Source: Thermodesulfobacteriota bacterium
GTDB taxonomy: Bacteria > Desulfobacterota > WTBG01 > CAIYCZ01 > CAIRTM01
Direction of reading: 5' to 3'
Assembly: GCA_026415325.1 (NCBI GenBank)
Contig: JAOAHH010000035.1
Span: 1-64,000, forward strand
DNA length: 64,000 nucleotides
The translations under genes and the position numbers were made by a program. Each line of letters starts with the position of its first letter. The first letter of the stretch is position 1. The notes under the pieces were generated by a model. It did not search any database. It was not told the DNA's origin and was given only the letters and a program-made list of their open reading frames with translations. Below, one piece after another: positions 38,259 to 47,754 of this stretch.

Positions 38259-40688
38259 ATGGAACTAAATCAAAACGCACATTTTATACAAGTTAATATC
38301 GAAGATGAGATGCGAAAATCGTATCTCGACTATGCTATGAGCGTCATCATAGGCAGGGCATTGCCCGATGTCCGCGATGGCCTCAAGCCCGTGCATCGCC
38401 GCATTCTGTATGCAATGAATGACATGGGGCTGCAGTATAACAAACCTTACAAAAAGTCTGCTCGGGTTGTCGGCGATGTTATCGGTAAATACCACCCGCA
38501 TGGCGATGCAGCGGTCTATGAAACCATTGTCCGCATGGCACAGGATTTCTCCATGCGGGCAACGCTGATCGACGGCCAGGGAAATTTCGGCTCCCTGGAT
38601 GGCGACCCGCCTGCTGCCATGCGGTATACCGAAGTACGGATGACACAACTTGCTGCAGAGCTGCTTGCCGATATCGATAAGGAAACGGTTGATTTCATGC
38701 CAAACTATGATGAAACCATGCAGGAACCGACCGTATTGCCTTCAAAGGTTCCTAATCTTCTGCTTAATGGTTCTTCGGGGATTGCTGTCGGCATGGCAAC
38801 CAATATACCTCCGCATAATCTCGGTGAGCTTGTAGATGCGCTCATCGCTCTGATACACAATCCTGATATCGACATCGATGAACTCATGACCTATATTCCG
38901 GGACCTGATTTTCCAACTGGCGGTTTTATCTACGGAAAAGACGGAATACGCTCCGCTTATACAACCGGCAAGGGTATTCTTAAGGTCCGTGCAAAGGCAT
39001 TTATTGAGAAAAAACAGCGCGGAGACAAAGAAAGCATCGTCATCTCAGAAATACCTTATCAGGTCAACAAGGCAAAACTCATCGAAAAAATTGCCGAGCT
39101 CGTCCAGGAGAAAAAACTCGAAGGCATTGCCGATATCCGCGACGAATCAGATCGCGAAGGCGTGCGGGTGGTGGTTGATTTGAAAAAAGACGAAATCGGC
39201 AAGGTGGTGCTCAACAACCTCTATAAGCTGACTCAAATGGAAACTGCGTTCGGCGTCACGTTTCTTGCCATCCGCAATGGTCGGCCGGAAATTATGAACC
39301 TCAAACAGATGCTCGAGAGTTTTGTTGAGTTTCGTAAAGAGGTCATCATCCGCAGGACGCTCTTTGAACTTCGGCAGGCAGAAGAACGCGCCCATATACT
39401 TGAAGGGCTCAAAATTGCCCTTGACCACATTGACGAAATCATCGCCCTCATCCGTGCTGCAGCATCTCCGGCCGAAGCAAAAGAAAAACTCATAGAGCGC
39501 TTTGCTCTCTCCGAGGCACAGGCGCAGGCGATTCTTGATATGCGGTTGCAACGCCTGACCGGCCTTGAACGCGATAAAATCAACCAAGAGTATCTGGATA
39601 CCATAAAGCGCATCGAGCGATTCCGCCAGATCCTTGATAACGAGCGACTGGTATTCGAGTTGATGGTCGAGGAGCTTACAGATATAAAAAACAGATTTGC
39701 TGATGCTCGGCGCACGGAAATCGTGGAAACAGCAGAAGAGATTCGCATCGAAGATATGATCGTTGAAGAACAGGTTGTGGTGACGGTGTCGCGAAGCGGC
39801 TATATCAAACGCAATCCCGTCAGCCTGTACCGGACGCAGCAGCGCGGCGGAAAAGGCGTAACCGGCATGACCATCAAAGAAGAGGATATCGTTGAAACCC
39901 TCTTTGTTGCCTCAACCCACGATCACATTCTTGTATTCACCACTAAAGGAAAAGCATATCTTCTACGAACCTACGAAATCCCACAGGCAGGCAGGGCTGC
40001 CCGCGGCAAGGCGATTGTAAATCTGCTCAACATTGCACCCGATGAAAGCATCTCTGCCGTGCTTCCGGTCAGCAATTTTGACACCAACGGTTTTATCGTC
40101 ATGGCAACAAAACGCGGGGCGATCAAAAAAACCGAGCTTGCCGCCTTCCGCAACGTGCGGGCTTCAGGACTTATTGCCATCGGGCTCGATGAAGGCGATA
40201 CGCTGATCGGCGCAGAACTGACCGACGGCAACCGAGAACTTTTTCTCGGCACCAGGCACGGGATGGCAATCCGGTTTAAAGAGGATGAAGTGCGGCCCAT
40301 GGGAAGAAGCGCGTATGGCGTGCGGGGAATTCGGCTTGAAAAAGACGATGAAGTTGTGGCGATGGAAGTGCTGCGCGGTCATGCTACCCTGTTGACCATT
40401 ACCGAAAAAGGGTACGGAAAACGAAGCAATGTTTCCGAATACCGCCGCCAAAGCCGAGGCGGAAAGGGCATCATCACCATCAAAACCGACCAGCGTAATG
40501 GAATGGTCGTCGGCATCAAACAGGTGGTTGATGAGGACAACATTATGATCATTACCAGTAAAGGCAAGCTCATCCGGATTGATGTAAAGAGCATTTCCGT
40601 TATCGGCAGAAACACCAAAGGAGTGCGCCTCATCAGCGTCGAAGAACATGAGCGTGTCGTCGGGGTTACCCGGGTGGCCGAGGACTGA
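38259..40688 (+). CDS. gyrA: DNA gyrase subunit A
   Basis: An 809-residue GyrA. The catalytic Tyr is in [10 protein letters not shown] (about residue 122). The C-terminal beta-pinwheel carries the GyrA-box [10 protein letters not shown] (about 527), needed for negative supercoiling and separating it from ParC. In the quinolone pocket the sequence is [13 protein letters not shown]: Ala84 stands where E. coli has Ser83, and Glu88 where it has Asp87. The C-terminal acidic tail of E. coli GyrA is not seen. It is cotranscribed with gyrB and followed by gpsA after 35 bases. Confidence 0.97.
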   Translation: MELNQNAHFIQVNIEDEMRKSYLDYAMSVIIGRALPDVRDGLKPVHRRILYAMNDMGLQYNKPYKKSARVVGDVIGKYHPHGDAAVYETIVRMAQDFSMRATLIDGQGNFGSLDGDPPAAMRYTEVRMTQLAAELLADIDKETVDFMPNYDETMQEPTVLPSKVPNLLLNGSSGIAVGMATNIPPHNLGELVDALIALIHNPDIDIDELMTYIPGPDFPTGGFIYGKDGIRSAYTTGKGILKVRAKAFIEKKQRGDKESIVISEIPYQVNKAKLIEKIAELVQEKKLEGIADIRDESDREGVRVVVDLKKDEIGKVVLNNLYKLTQMETAFGVTFLAIRNGRPEIMNLKQMLESFVEFRKEVIIRRTLFELRQAEERAHILEGLKIALDHIDEIIALIRAAASPAEAKEKLIERFALSEAQAQAILDMRLQRLTGLERDKINQEYLDTIKRIERFRQILDNERLVFELMVEELTDIKNRFADARRTEIVETAEEIRIEDMIVEEQVVVTVSRSGYIKRNPVSLYRTQQRGGKGVTGMTIKEEDIVETLFVASTHDHILVFTTKGKAYLLRTYEIPQAGRAARGKAIVNLLNIAPDESISAVLPVSNFDTNGFIVMATKRGAIKKTELAAFRNVRASGLIAIGLDEGDTLIGAELTDGNRELFLGTRHGMAIRFKEDEVRPMGRSAYGVRGIRLEKDDEVVAMEVLRGHATLLTITEKGYGKRSNVSEYRRQSRGGKGIITIKTDQRNGMVVGIKQVVDEDNIMIITSKGKLIRIDVKSISVIGRNTKGVRLISVEEHERVVGVTRVAED

Positions 40689-40723
40689 GCGCACATCGGG
40701 GTCGTTACGGTGGTGTCTCCATT

Positions 40724-41743
40724 ATGAAAACAGATACCGTGTCAATCGGTGTTGTCGGTGCCGGAAGTTGGGGGACAACTCTTGCGCAGTTGCTTGCTGG
40801 CAAAGGGTATGACGTCACGCTGTGGGTATATGAACGCGAACTATTAGATGTGCTTGTTGCTACCCGTTGCAACACATGGTTTTTGCCCGGTGTGCAGCTC
40901 CATAACAGCATTCGTTTTACCAATAATCTTGAAGATGCGGTGGGCAAAAAACAACTGCTGCTGTGGGTTACTCCGGTAAAGGCTTTTCGCACTGTCTTTT
41001 CCCAGTCGCTCCCGTTCTTCGACGACGCCATTATCCATATCAGTGCATCCAAAGGCATTGAAACGACTTCACTGCAAACAGTGGCGCAAATAGCCCGGTC
41101 GCTCCTCCCAAACGGCAGCAAAAGTTCCCTGTGTGTTTTATCAGGACCGAGTTTTGCCCGTGAAGTTGCTCGCAATATGCCGACCGCTGTCGTTATCGCT
41201 TCTGCAGATCACCATGCAGCCGAGCATGCACAATATATTTTCGCAACACCGTACTTCAGAACTTATACCAGCGATGATGTGATCGGCGTCGAGTTGGGCG
41301 GTGCCTTGAAAAATGTTGTCGCATTGGCTGCTGGCATTGTGGAAGGACTCGGTCTTGGCAACAATACCCGCGCTGCGCTGATTACCCGCGGGCTCGCAGA
41401 GATGATCCGGCTGGGGACTGCGATGGGCGCACAACCCCTAACGTTTGCAGGGCTTTCCGGAATTGGCGATCTGGTGCTTACCTGTACTAGCACGCTGAGC
41501 AGGAACTATTCGGTTGGAAAAGAGCTCGGGAGCGGCAAGCCTCTCGGGGACATTCTTGCCAGCATGCAGATGGTTGCAGAAGGGGTTACCACCGCGCAGT
41601 CTGCAAATGCGCTTGCCGACCGCTACGGTATTGAGATGCCGATTGTCCGTGAGGTCTATCAGGTTCTTTTCAATGGCAAGGAGCCTTTGCGGGCTCTGCA
41701 AGATCTCATGAACCGTGAATTGAAACGAGAAGTCATGCTGTAA
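40724..41743 (+). CDS. gpsA: Glycerol-3-phosphate dehydrogenase [NAD(P)+]
   Basis: A 339-residue GpsA, which reduces dihydroxyacetone phosphate to sn-glycerol-3-phosphate for phospholipid synthesis. VGAGSWGTTLAQLLAGKGYDV (from about residue 9) binds the nucleotide. SGPSFAREVA (about 140) and GGALKNVVALAAGIVEGLGLG (about 191; catalytic Lys) are family signatures, as is GLSGIGDLVLTCTS (about 243). Its length is normal. It follows gyrA and precedes lptF by 21 bases on the same strand. Confidence 0.95.
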   Translation: MKTDTVSIGVVGAGSWGTTLAQLLAGKGYDVTLWVYERELLDVLVATRCNTWFLPGVQLHNSIRFTNNLEDAVGKKQLLLWVTPVKAFRTVFSQSLPFFDDAIIHISASKGIETTSLQTVAQIARSLLPNGSKSSLCVLSGPSFAREVARNMPTAVVIASADHHAAEHAQYIFATPYFRTYTSDDVIGVELGGALKNVVALAAGIVEGLGLGNNTRAALITRGLAEMIRLGTAMGAQPLTFAGLSGIGDLVLTCTSTLSRNYSVGKELGSGKPLGDILASMQMVAEGVTTAQSANALADRYGIEMPIVREVYQVLFNGKEPLRALQDLMNRELKREVML

Positions 41744-41764
41744 ACAGCGTGGTGTATCACGATT

Positions 41765-42976
41765 ATGTTTCAACGAAGAATACTGTTCCGTTTTGTGCTC
41801 GCCGAGATCCTTGGGCCTGCAATGATCGGGCTTATCGTCTTTACGTTCATCCTCCTCATCAATAAGCTGCTCAAACTTGTCGAGCTTCTCGTTAACAAAG
41901 GAGTTTCACTTGGTGAGGTGACGCAGCTTTTATGGTATCTGCTGCCGTCATTTCTCGTGCTGACAATTCCTATTTCGATTCTGCTCGGCATCCTGGTGTG
42001 CATGGGCAGGTTATCAGGAGACTGCGAACTGATTGCCCTTAAAGCTTCCGGGGTCAGCCTCTATCAGTTCCTCCCCCCGGTTGCCTTTGTATGCTGCCTC
42101 GGTTTTTTGCTCACCAGTGCCATTACCTTGTATGTACTGCCGTTGGGGAATTATGCCTTCAGAAAAAGCCTTGTCGATATCGCCCGCAAACATTCCGAGG
42201 CAAACCTCGAAGAGGGGATTTTTATCGACTATTTTGACGGTATCGTCCTGTATATTAACTCTTTTAATCAGGATGCAAACCGGATCGATGGCATCTTTAT
42301 TTCAGATCGGCGTGATCCCAAAACCCCCACTATTGTCGTTGCTGCACACGCGCTCATTTTTGCAGATCGTGATAACACAAACCTTTCGTTTCACCTATCA
42401 AACGGAAGCATCCACCGGATTGAGCAGCAGAGTAGCGACTACCAGTATGCACTGTTTAATGCCTATACCATGAACATCCAGCTCGCTGAGACCGATGATG
42501 ATGACTTTAAGATAAAATACCGCGAAATGGATACCCGGAGCCTGCTTCGGCTCTCGGAAGAGCGCAGGCGCAACAAGCAATCAGCGGTCAATATTAATCT
42601 TGAGATTCAAAAGCGATTTGCCTTTCCGTTTGCCTGTCTTGTCTTTGGATTGTTGGGGATTTCTCTTGGCGGTTCATGGCATCGGGGTGGGCGGTCATAC
42701 GGTTTTGTCGCAAGTTTGGTGATTGTATTCCTGTATTATCTTTTTCTGAACATCGGTGAAAATCTCGCCAAAGGGGGGTTTCTGTATGTCTGGATCGGCG
42801 TTTGGTTGCCCAACCTCTTGCTCGGGGGGATTGGGGTATACCTGTTCAAAAAGGTCGCACACGAGCAGCCGCTGCCACTTGCAGGTATCGATATCGCGGC
42901 CCTCTGGCTTGATCGAGGCGCTGCAATAATAAAAACGTTGCTGCGACGCGCACTGCAAGATCGGCGGCGCCAGTAG
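41765..42976 (+). CDS. lptF: LPS export permease LptF (YjgP/YjgQ family)
   Basis: A 403-residue inner-membrane protein of the LptF/LptG family, part of the LptB2FG transporter that extracts LPS and passes it to LptC. The N-terminal pair of membrane segments (LAEILGPAMIGLIVFTFILL) is followed by GILVCMGRLSGDCELIALKASGVSL, the conserved cytoplasmic coupling region. Then comes a periplasmic beta-jellyroll (about 140-280) and three C-terminal membrane segments. lptG follows at 43018. lptA, lptB and lptC are not in the window. Which paralogue is F and which is G is inferred from gene order. Confidence 0.9.
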   Translation: MFQRRILFRFVLAEILGPAMIGLIVFTFILLINKLLKLVELLVNKGVSLGEVTQLLWYLLPSFLVLTIPISILLGILVCMGRLSGDCELIALKASGVSLYQFLPPVAFVCCLGFLLTSAITLYVLPLGNYAFRKSLVDIARKHSEANLEEGIFIDYFDGIVLYINSFNQDANRIDGIFISDRRDPKTPTIVVAAHALIFADRDNTNLSFHLSNGSIHRIEQQSSDYQYALFNAYTMNIQLAETDDDDFKIKYREMDTRSLLRLSEERRRNKQSAVNINLEIQKRFAFPFACLVFGLLGISLGGSWHRGGRSYGFVASLVIVFLYYLFLNIGENLAKGGFLYVWIGVWLPNLLLGGIGVYLFKKVAHEQPLPLAGIDIAALWLDRGAAIIKTLLRRALQDRRRQ

Positions 42977-43017
42977 CACTCAGTGGTTACCATCTTCTTG
43001 GGAGCAGCGAACAAACA

Positions 43018-44097
43018 GTGCTGATTATTACCCGATATTTTGCCAGGGAGTTTTTTCGAACGTTTCTTCTCTGTATTGCGTGTTTTGCAGCGCTCTACAT
43101 TCTTGTCGATTTGTTCGAACGACTCGATGATATGCTGCGCAACAATGTATCGTTTTCGCTCATCATCATCTATTACCTGAGCAGTCTCCCCATGATTTTC
43201 TATCAGGTTGCGCCGTTTGCCGTGCTGCTCTGCAGTTTCATCACCGTGGGTATCTTCAACAGACACAATGAAATCATGGCGCTTAAAGCACACGGCATCA
43301 GCCTGTTTCGGGTGCTCCATGTATTTATTCTTGTATCCGGTGCAATTTTTCTGTTCTCTTTTTGGCTTCAGGAATATGTCCTGCCGTACACCAATACCCG
43401 GGCAAAAGAGATAAAAAACATTAATATCAAGGGAAAACAACCGTCAAAGCTCTTTAAAAAATATCATTTCTGGTATCGGACGCAGGACGGAATCTACAGC
43501 ATCGACTTTTTCGATCCAGAAAAGAACATGCTTCAAAAAATAAGCATTCTCTATCTGGATAAAGACTTCTCAATTATAAAGCGCCTTGACGCAGAGAGTG
43601 CCACGTGGGCTGTAGATGCATGGATGTTGCGTAATGTCACGGAGCGGGAGTTTTATCCTGACGGCTCAACCCGCGCCTATCATACGGCGCAAAAAAAGGT
43701 CTCTCTTCAAAAAACACCCGAGGATTTCCGCTCCTCCCGGAAAGAAGCAGAAGAAATGAGTTTTTCTGAAATTAGAGCATTTACGAAAAAAATGCGGGCG
43801 GAGGGCTATCCGACAACTGCCTATGAGGTTGAGATGCATGCAAAGGTCTCGTATGCCTTTATTGCTATCATTATGTGCCTGCTTGCCATTCCGTTTGCGT
43901 TACGGATTGGACGGAGCGGTGAGATGGCTATCGGGATTGCGGTGAGCGTTGCACTGGGTTTTTTGTACTGGCTTTTTTACGCATTTTGCCTGTCATTAGG
44001 GAAAAGCGGGGCGTTGCCTCCATTTCTGGCTGCATGGACGGCAAATATTGCATTTGGATTTGTCGGTGTATATATGTTTCTGCATGTGCGGCAATAA
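43018..44097 (+). CDS. lptG: LPS export permease LptG (YjgP/YjgQ family)
   Basis: A 359-residue partner of LptF with the same layout: YFAREFFRTFLLCIACFAAL as the first membrane segment, TVGIFNRHNEIMALKAHGISL as the coupling region (about residue 80), a periplasmic domain and three C-terminal membrane segments. It starts with GTG; GGGAG lies a rather long 13 bases upstream. It is the last gene of the rightward block: its stop is 7 bases from the stop of the convergent coiled-coil gene, with no room for a separate terminator hairpin. Confidence 0.9.
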   Translation: MLIITRYFAREFFRTFLLCIACFAALYILVDLFERLDDMLRNNVSFSLIIIYYLSSLPMIFYQVAPFAVLLCSFITVGIFNRHNEIMALKAHGISLFRVLHVFILVSGAIFLFSFWLQEYVLPYTNTRAKEIKNINIKGKQPSKLFKKYHFWYRTQDGIYSIDFFDPEKNMLQKISILYLDKDFSIIKRLDAESATWAVDAWMLRNVTEREFYPDGSTRAYHTAQKKVSLQKTPEDFRSSRKEAEEMSFSEIRAFTKKMRAEGYPTTAYEVEMHAKVSYAFIAIIMCLLAIPFALRIGRSGEMAIGIAVSVALGFLYWLFYAFCLSLGKSGALPPFLAAWTANIAFGFVGVYMFLHVRQ

Positions 44098-44104
44098 GCA
44101 GCCT

Positions 44105-44449
44105 TTATTTAAAGAAACCAAATTTGCCTTTTTTCGCCGCCTCGTCGGATTCCACTTGCTGCTGTTGTTGTCCTTGTGCCATTTTCATTTTGTGAAGCTG
44201 TAACCCGAGGTTTTTGAGCTGCTCGTCTTTCTCAGCAATTTTATTGGTCAGCTCCCGCACGTTTCCTTCCAGTGTTTTTATTTGTTCGGTTCGTTTGACG
44301 ATCTCTGCTTCGAGGGCGGCAACGTGCTTTTTAAATTTTTCTTCGTTCTCCTTTGCACGAATAATGAGGCTTTTTACTTCCGTTTCGTATTTTTCACGCA
44401 GCTCAATATACTTTTTTATGATTGAAAAATCAGAATACGACTCCTTCAT
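44105..44449 (-). CDS. Small coiled-coil protein downstream of pilT
   Basis: A 114-residue, highly charged protein. Residues 10-90 show heptad-like spacing of hydrophobic residues (for example IKKYIELREKYETEVKSLI and IVKRTEQIKTLEGNVREL), predicting one long coiled coil, followed by a polyglutamine patch (GQQQQQ) and the basic end KKGKFGFFK. No known family is recognised. Its ATG lies 20 bases inside the end of pilT, so it is translated from the same mRNA and may be a partner of the pilus-retraction ATPase. The start at 44449 has GGGGGTGA upstream. Confidence 0.72.
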   Translation of the reverse strand: MKESYSDFSIIKKYIELREKYETEVKSLIIRAKENEEKFKKHVAALEAEIVKRTEQIKTLEGNVRELTNKIAEKDEQLKNLGLQLHKMKMAQGQQQQQVESDEAAKKGKFGFFK

Positions 44450-45557
44450 CGGCAATCACCCCCTGTATATGAACGTCTCCGTTTTCATCAATGCCGAGCT
44501 GGTCCATTGCCAGTTTCATTTCGCCCGGCAATAAGGTTGCACTGATGGCTTCCTGATAGCCGATTACTTTATTGGCAATCAAGGCAATCAAGGACTGCTC
44601 AAAACTCTGCATGCGGTGCATGACAACGGAACGTTCCATCTCTTCTCTTATTTCTCGAAGCTCGTTCCGTTCGATCAGTTCTTTAATGCGCGGGGTTTTA
44701 ATCAAAATCTCAACTGCCGGGACGCGGCCCGTCTGCTGTTTTGTCTGCAGAAGGCGCTGATATACCGACGCGACCAACACGTCAGCGATCTGCTTTCTGA
44801 TGAGTTGCCGGGTATCTCCCGGGAATGCATCGACAATGCGGGAAATCGCTTCGGAAGCGCTGTTTGCATGCACGGTGCTTAACACAAGATGCCCGGTTTC
44901 CGCCGCATTGAGCGCGGTCTGCATTGTCTGTCGGCTGCGCAGCTCGCCGATTAATATAACGTCTGGATCCTGCCGAAGGGCGTTTTTCAGTGCTGTATCG
45001 TAATCCGGAGCATCGATACCGATTTCCCGCTGCGTGATGAATGCTTTATCATCACGAAACAGGTATTCGATCGGATCTTCGATCGTCACAATATGCACTT
45101 TGCGTGTTGTATTGATATATTGGAGCATCGCCGCAAGCGTTGTGGATTTGCCGGCGCCCGTCGGTCCGGATACGATGATAAGCCCTTGGGGCTTTTCGCA
45201 AAAACTTGCAAGCACCGTCGGCAATCCGAGCGAATCAATAGTTGGAACAGAGGTAAAAATATTGCGGAATGCCATTGAGAGAGTACCGCGCTGATAGAAC
45301 ACATTAAGCCGAAAACGGATAAAGCTTTCGATCGAATAGGATGAGTCGACCGCAAGGTCTTCGCGAAGCATGTGCTTTTGCCGGTCGGTAAGTATTTTTT
45401 CGGCAACGTCATTGATCCATTGGATGCTCAGGCGCTCTTCCCCATACGGTTCTAACATACCGTTAACCCGCATAATCGGCGGGGAACCGACCCGAAGATG
45501 CAAATCAGAGGCTTTCCGTTCAACCATGATCCTGAGAAGATCGTTAATATCGATCAT
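44430..45557 (-). CDS. pilT: PilT-type retraction ATPase
   Basis: A 375-residue secretion-superfamily ATPase. It starts MIDINDLLRIMVERKASDLHL, typical of PilT, and has the Walker A GPTGAGKSTTLAAML (about residue 130), an IEDPIEYLF Asp-box (about 161), LRQDPDVILIGELR (about 196; Walker B) and ETGHLVLSTVHANSA (His-box, about 220). It depolymerises type IV pili, driving twitching motility or DNA uptake. No other pil gene is near, so pilB, pilC and pilins must be elsewhere. Its last 20 bases overlap the coiled-coil gene. I preferred the ATG at 45557 over one six codons earlier. Confidence 0.92.
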   Translation of the reverse strand: MIDINDLLRIMVERKASDLHLRVGSPPIMRVNGMLEPYGEERLSIQWINDVAEKILTDRQKHMLREDLAVDSSYSIESFIRFRLNVFYQRGTLSMAFRNIFTSVPTIDSLGLPTVLASFCEKPQGLIIVSGPTGAGKSTTLAAMLQYINTTRKVHIVTIEDPIEYLFRDDKAFITQREIGIDAPDYDTALKNALRQDPDVILIGELRSRQTMQTALNAAETGHLVLSTVHANSASEAISRIVDAFPGDTRQLIRKQIADVLVASVYQRLLQTKQQTGRVPAVEILIKTPRIKELIERNELREIREEMERSVVMHRMQSFEQSLIALIANKVIGYQEAISATLLPGEMKLAMDQLGIDENGDVHIQGVIADEGVVF

Positions 45558-45635
45558 GCCGTAAAAACCTCTCAAGAGGATGAGAATAATACAGTTTTTG
45601 TCGAAACAGCCAACACCGGTTATTGGAAAAGGAGG

Positions 45636-45932
45636 TCACTTAGAGCAGGCGCTTTTGTTATGAGTGTTAGTTTCAGCTCCCCCGGTGCATGTAGTACAAA
45701 TGCCATCAGGTGACATGATAACCGTATGGCAGATCGAACATACGGTGACCTTCTTTTCTAGAATGTTTATTCCGGCAGCAAACATACAAATACCGGCCAG
45801 CGCCAAAGTGACGCCAACAATTTTTAGTACCAGCGCAACCTCTGGCGACTGAATTGGTATGAACAGTTCAATACGGGCGCAGAACACGCCGCACACAGAA
45901 AGCAATAATCCGGTCAGTTTTTTTTTATTCAT
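45636..45932 (-). CDS. Small membrane protein with C-terminal zinc ribbon
   Basis: A 98-residue protein with two hydrophobic helices (about residues 7-24 and 33-55) and a C-terminal metal-binding element with two CxxC pairs, VCSICHTV and ICTTC (about 64-82). This architecture suggests a membrane-anchored zinc-ribbon sensor or chaperone-like factor, but I know of no function. The start codon lies in the T-tract of the oadB terminator, so expression may depend on read-through or on a separate promoter. No strong ribosome binding site is present. Confidence 0.68.
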   Translation of the reverse strand: MNKKKLTGLLLSVCGVFCARIELFIPIQSPEVALVLKIVGVTLALAGICMFAAGINILEKKVTVCSICHTVIMSPDGICTTCTGGAETNTHNKSACSK

Positions 45933-45970
45933 AAAAAAGAAAAAGCCTCTCGTCTGAGCGAGAGGCTTTT
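45933..45970 (-). terminator. Terminator of the dnaN-oad operon
   Basis: AAAAGCCTCTCG (45941-45952) and CGAGAGGCTTTT (45959-45970) form a perfect 12-bp stem with a 6-base loop. Read on the minus strand it is followed by TCTTTTTTAT. It lies 16 bases after the oadB stop, and its tail ends at the start codon of the zinc-ribbon gene. Confidence 0.9.
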
Positions 45971-45985
45971 AAAGATATAGCCTTG

Positions 45986-47227
45986 TTATAAACCGCTTTT
46001 TGGAATTAACGTAACATAACATGCGGTAATAATAGCTGTTGTAATAACGCCGGCAATGCACGGCCCCATTGCATACATCATAATATAGGCCTGTGGATTG
46101 ACCTCTTGAGCGCATTTGTGCGCAACCTTTGCTGTTGTTGGTACACATGAAACGCCTGCAATGCCCAATAACGGATTGATTGTGCCCTTGCTTACCCAAA
46201 AGGCTATTAATCCACCGAAAAGTCCGCCGAGACCTGAAAGAAAGAGGGCAATAAATCCGAGTATAATCATTTTAAACATCTTAGGATCAACCACAATATC
46301 GGCACTCAAAAGGCAGCCGAGGGTGAATCCGAGAAACATTGTGGCTCCGCTTAATATGACATTGTCTGTGATATATATATAGCGGGTTATTTGTGATTCG
46401 CGGATAATAACGCCGAGGAAAAAGCTCACAAAAAGTGGCGCTGCAACAGGAAAAAGAAGGCAGAGCACCGTGCCGGCTACAAAACTGAAAACAATTTTTT
46501 CAAACGGTGAAACTTCTTTAATAGAAAATTGCTCCATTGTTACCCCGCGCATATATCGCGGAACGAGCAATTTAATCAAATACGGGTATCCAGCATAAAC
46601 AATACTTAGATAAATATATGCCACGATGCTGATCGGTACAAAGAGCTCTTTTGCAAGCTGTAGGGATGCAAATAAGACCATTGGACCGTCTGCGCCACCG
46701 ATAATGGCGATGGCTGCAGACTGTTTTGCATTAAACCCCATGCTCATTGCTATTGGAAATGTCAAAATAGAGCCCAGCTCTGCGCATATTGCGAGGAGGA
46801 GGCTCATACGGGGGTTTGCAATAAAAAAACTCAAGTCGGTAATTGAACCGATACCGATAAAGACAAGGCATGCGATAAGACCGTTTGAAAATGTCAACGT
46901 ATAAATCGGCTGAAGAAAATATACCTGAAAAGCATCAACAATTTCATTTGGCTTTTCGAGCATAGAATTGAGAAACATGGTGCCGATGTGATGACGCGAA
47001 GGATCGGTGATATCTGGCATCATCAGCATACCAGCATTCACCATTGCCATACCGATTCCCATGGGCACCATAATCAATGGTTCAAGGATATTTTTATAGC
47101 CGAGGTAGCACAGCACAAAACCGAATACAATCAAAAACACCCGTGTGAACCCCATAAGCGGGGACATGTGAGAAAAAACCTCAAGGCCGGGAAAAATAGA
47201 TACAAAATCACGGAGTACCGATTCCAT
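45986..47227 (-). CDS. oadB: Na+-translocating decarboxylase beta subunit (OadB/GcdB/MmdB)
   Basis: A 413-residue polytopic membrane protein, the Na+ channel and carboxybiotin decarboxylase of biotin-dependent sodium pumps. The conserved region IGGADGPMVLFASL (about residue 186) and the paired NPLLGIAGVSCVPTTAKVA near the C-terminus (about 365) are hallmarks. Decarboxylation of a carboxybiotin carrier drives Na+ out of the cell. The substrate (oxaloacetate, methylmalonyl-CoA or glutaconyl-CoA) is set by the alpha subunit, which is not in the window. It ends the operon dnaN, oadG, biotin carrier, 42-residue protein, oadB and is followed by a strong terminator. Confidence 0.93.
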   Translation of the reverse strand: MESVLRDFVSIFPGLEVFSHMSPLMGFTRVFLIVFGFVLCYLGYKNILEPLIMVPMGIGMAMVNAGMLMMPDITDPSRHHIGTMFLNSMLEKPNEIVDAFQVYFLQPIYTLTFSNGLIACLVFIGIGSITDLSFFIANPRMSLLLAICAELGSILTFPIAMSMGFNAKQSAAIAIIGGADGPMVLFASLQLAKELFVPISIVAYIYLSIVYAGYPYLIKLLVPRYMRGVTMEQFSIKEVSPFEKIVFSFVAGTVLCLLFPVAAPLFVSFFLGVIIRESQITRYIYITDNVILSGATMFLGFTLGCLLSADIVVDPKMFKMIILGFIALFLSGLGGLFGGLIAFWVSKGTINPLLGIAGVSCVPTTAKVAHKCAQEVNPQAYIMMYAMGPCIAGVITTAIITACYVTLIPKSGL

Positions 47228-47238
47228 TGTTCGCCTTT

Positions 47239-47367
47239 TCAGTTATTTTTGTTGTTAACAATCAGACGGTTAAGAATATTTATTAATCCGATCACGATCA
47301 AAACTATAAATGTTGATATAATATAAATGTTCAGTGAAAAAAGCAGCGATTTAATGAACATCCCCAT
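47239..47367 (-). CDS. 42-residue single-pass membrane protein, probable extra subunit of the Na+ pump
   Basis: A short gene between the biotin carrier and the beta subunit, separated from each by 11 bases. AAGGAAG precedes the ATG with good spacing. The product is 42 residues: a hydrophobic helix (about 8-32, ending in LINILNRLIV) and a polar tail (NNKNN). Its position and form resemble the small epsilon-like or OadG-related subunits seen in some decarboxylase operons (for example the 55-residue epsilon of Veillonella methylmalonyl-CoA decarboxylase), although a longer OadG-type subunit is also encoded at 47755. A stabilising role in the membrane complex is inferred from context. Confidence 0.72.
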   Translation of the reverse strand: MGMFIKSLLFSLNIYIISTFIVLIVIGLINILNRLIVNNKNN

Positions 47368-47378
47368 AATGCGCTTCC

Positions 47379-47741
47379 TTATGCAATAATAATAAGTGCT
47401 TGGTCTTTTTTGACTGTATCTCCCTGAGCAACAAGAATATCGGCAACCATTCCGGTAACAGTTGATTTAACCTGCTGCTCCATTTTCATTGCTTCGAGGA
47501 TGAGGACAACATCGCCGACCTTTACTTGATCACCTTTTTTGACATTGATCGATATAATTTTTCCGGGCATCGGTGACGTGATGGTATTTCCACCTGTCGG
47601 AACTGTTTGCGGAGTCTGTGTCGGGATTGGTTGTGCTCCCGAAGGTGCCACAGCCGGTCGTATATCTCCGCTGCCAATTTCTTCAACTTCTGCTTCAAAC
47701 ACCTTTCCATCAATCTTGATTTTAAATTTTCTTACTGCCAT
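47379..47741 (-). CDS. Biotin carrier protein of the Na+-pump decarboxylase
   Basis: A 120-residue biotinyl carrier. The N-terminal part (KFKIKIDGKVFEAEVEEIG) resembles gamma-subunit biotin carriers, then comes a Pro/Thr-rich linker (about 30-50) and the biotinyl domain with SPMPGKI (56) and the biotin-attachment motif EAMKM (Lys86). It shuttles CO2 from the missing carboxyltransferase to the beta subunit. Two ATGs are possible: the one at 47741 has GAGAGGAG at proper spacing, the one at 47747 has it too close, so I used the former. Confidence 0.92.
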   Translation of the reverse strand: MAVRKFKIKIDGKVFEAEVEEIGSGDIRPAVAPSGAQPIPTQTPQTVPTGGNTITSPMPGKIISINVKKGDQVKVGDVVLILEAMKMEQQVKSTVTGMVADILVAQGDTVKKDQALIIIA

Positions 47742-47754
47742 TTTCATCTCCTCT

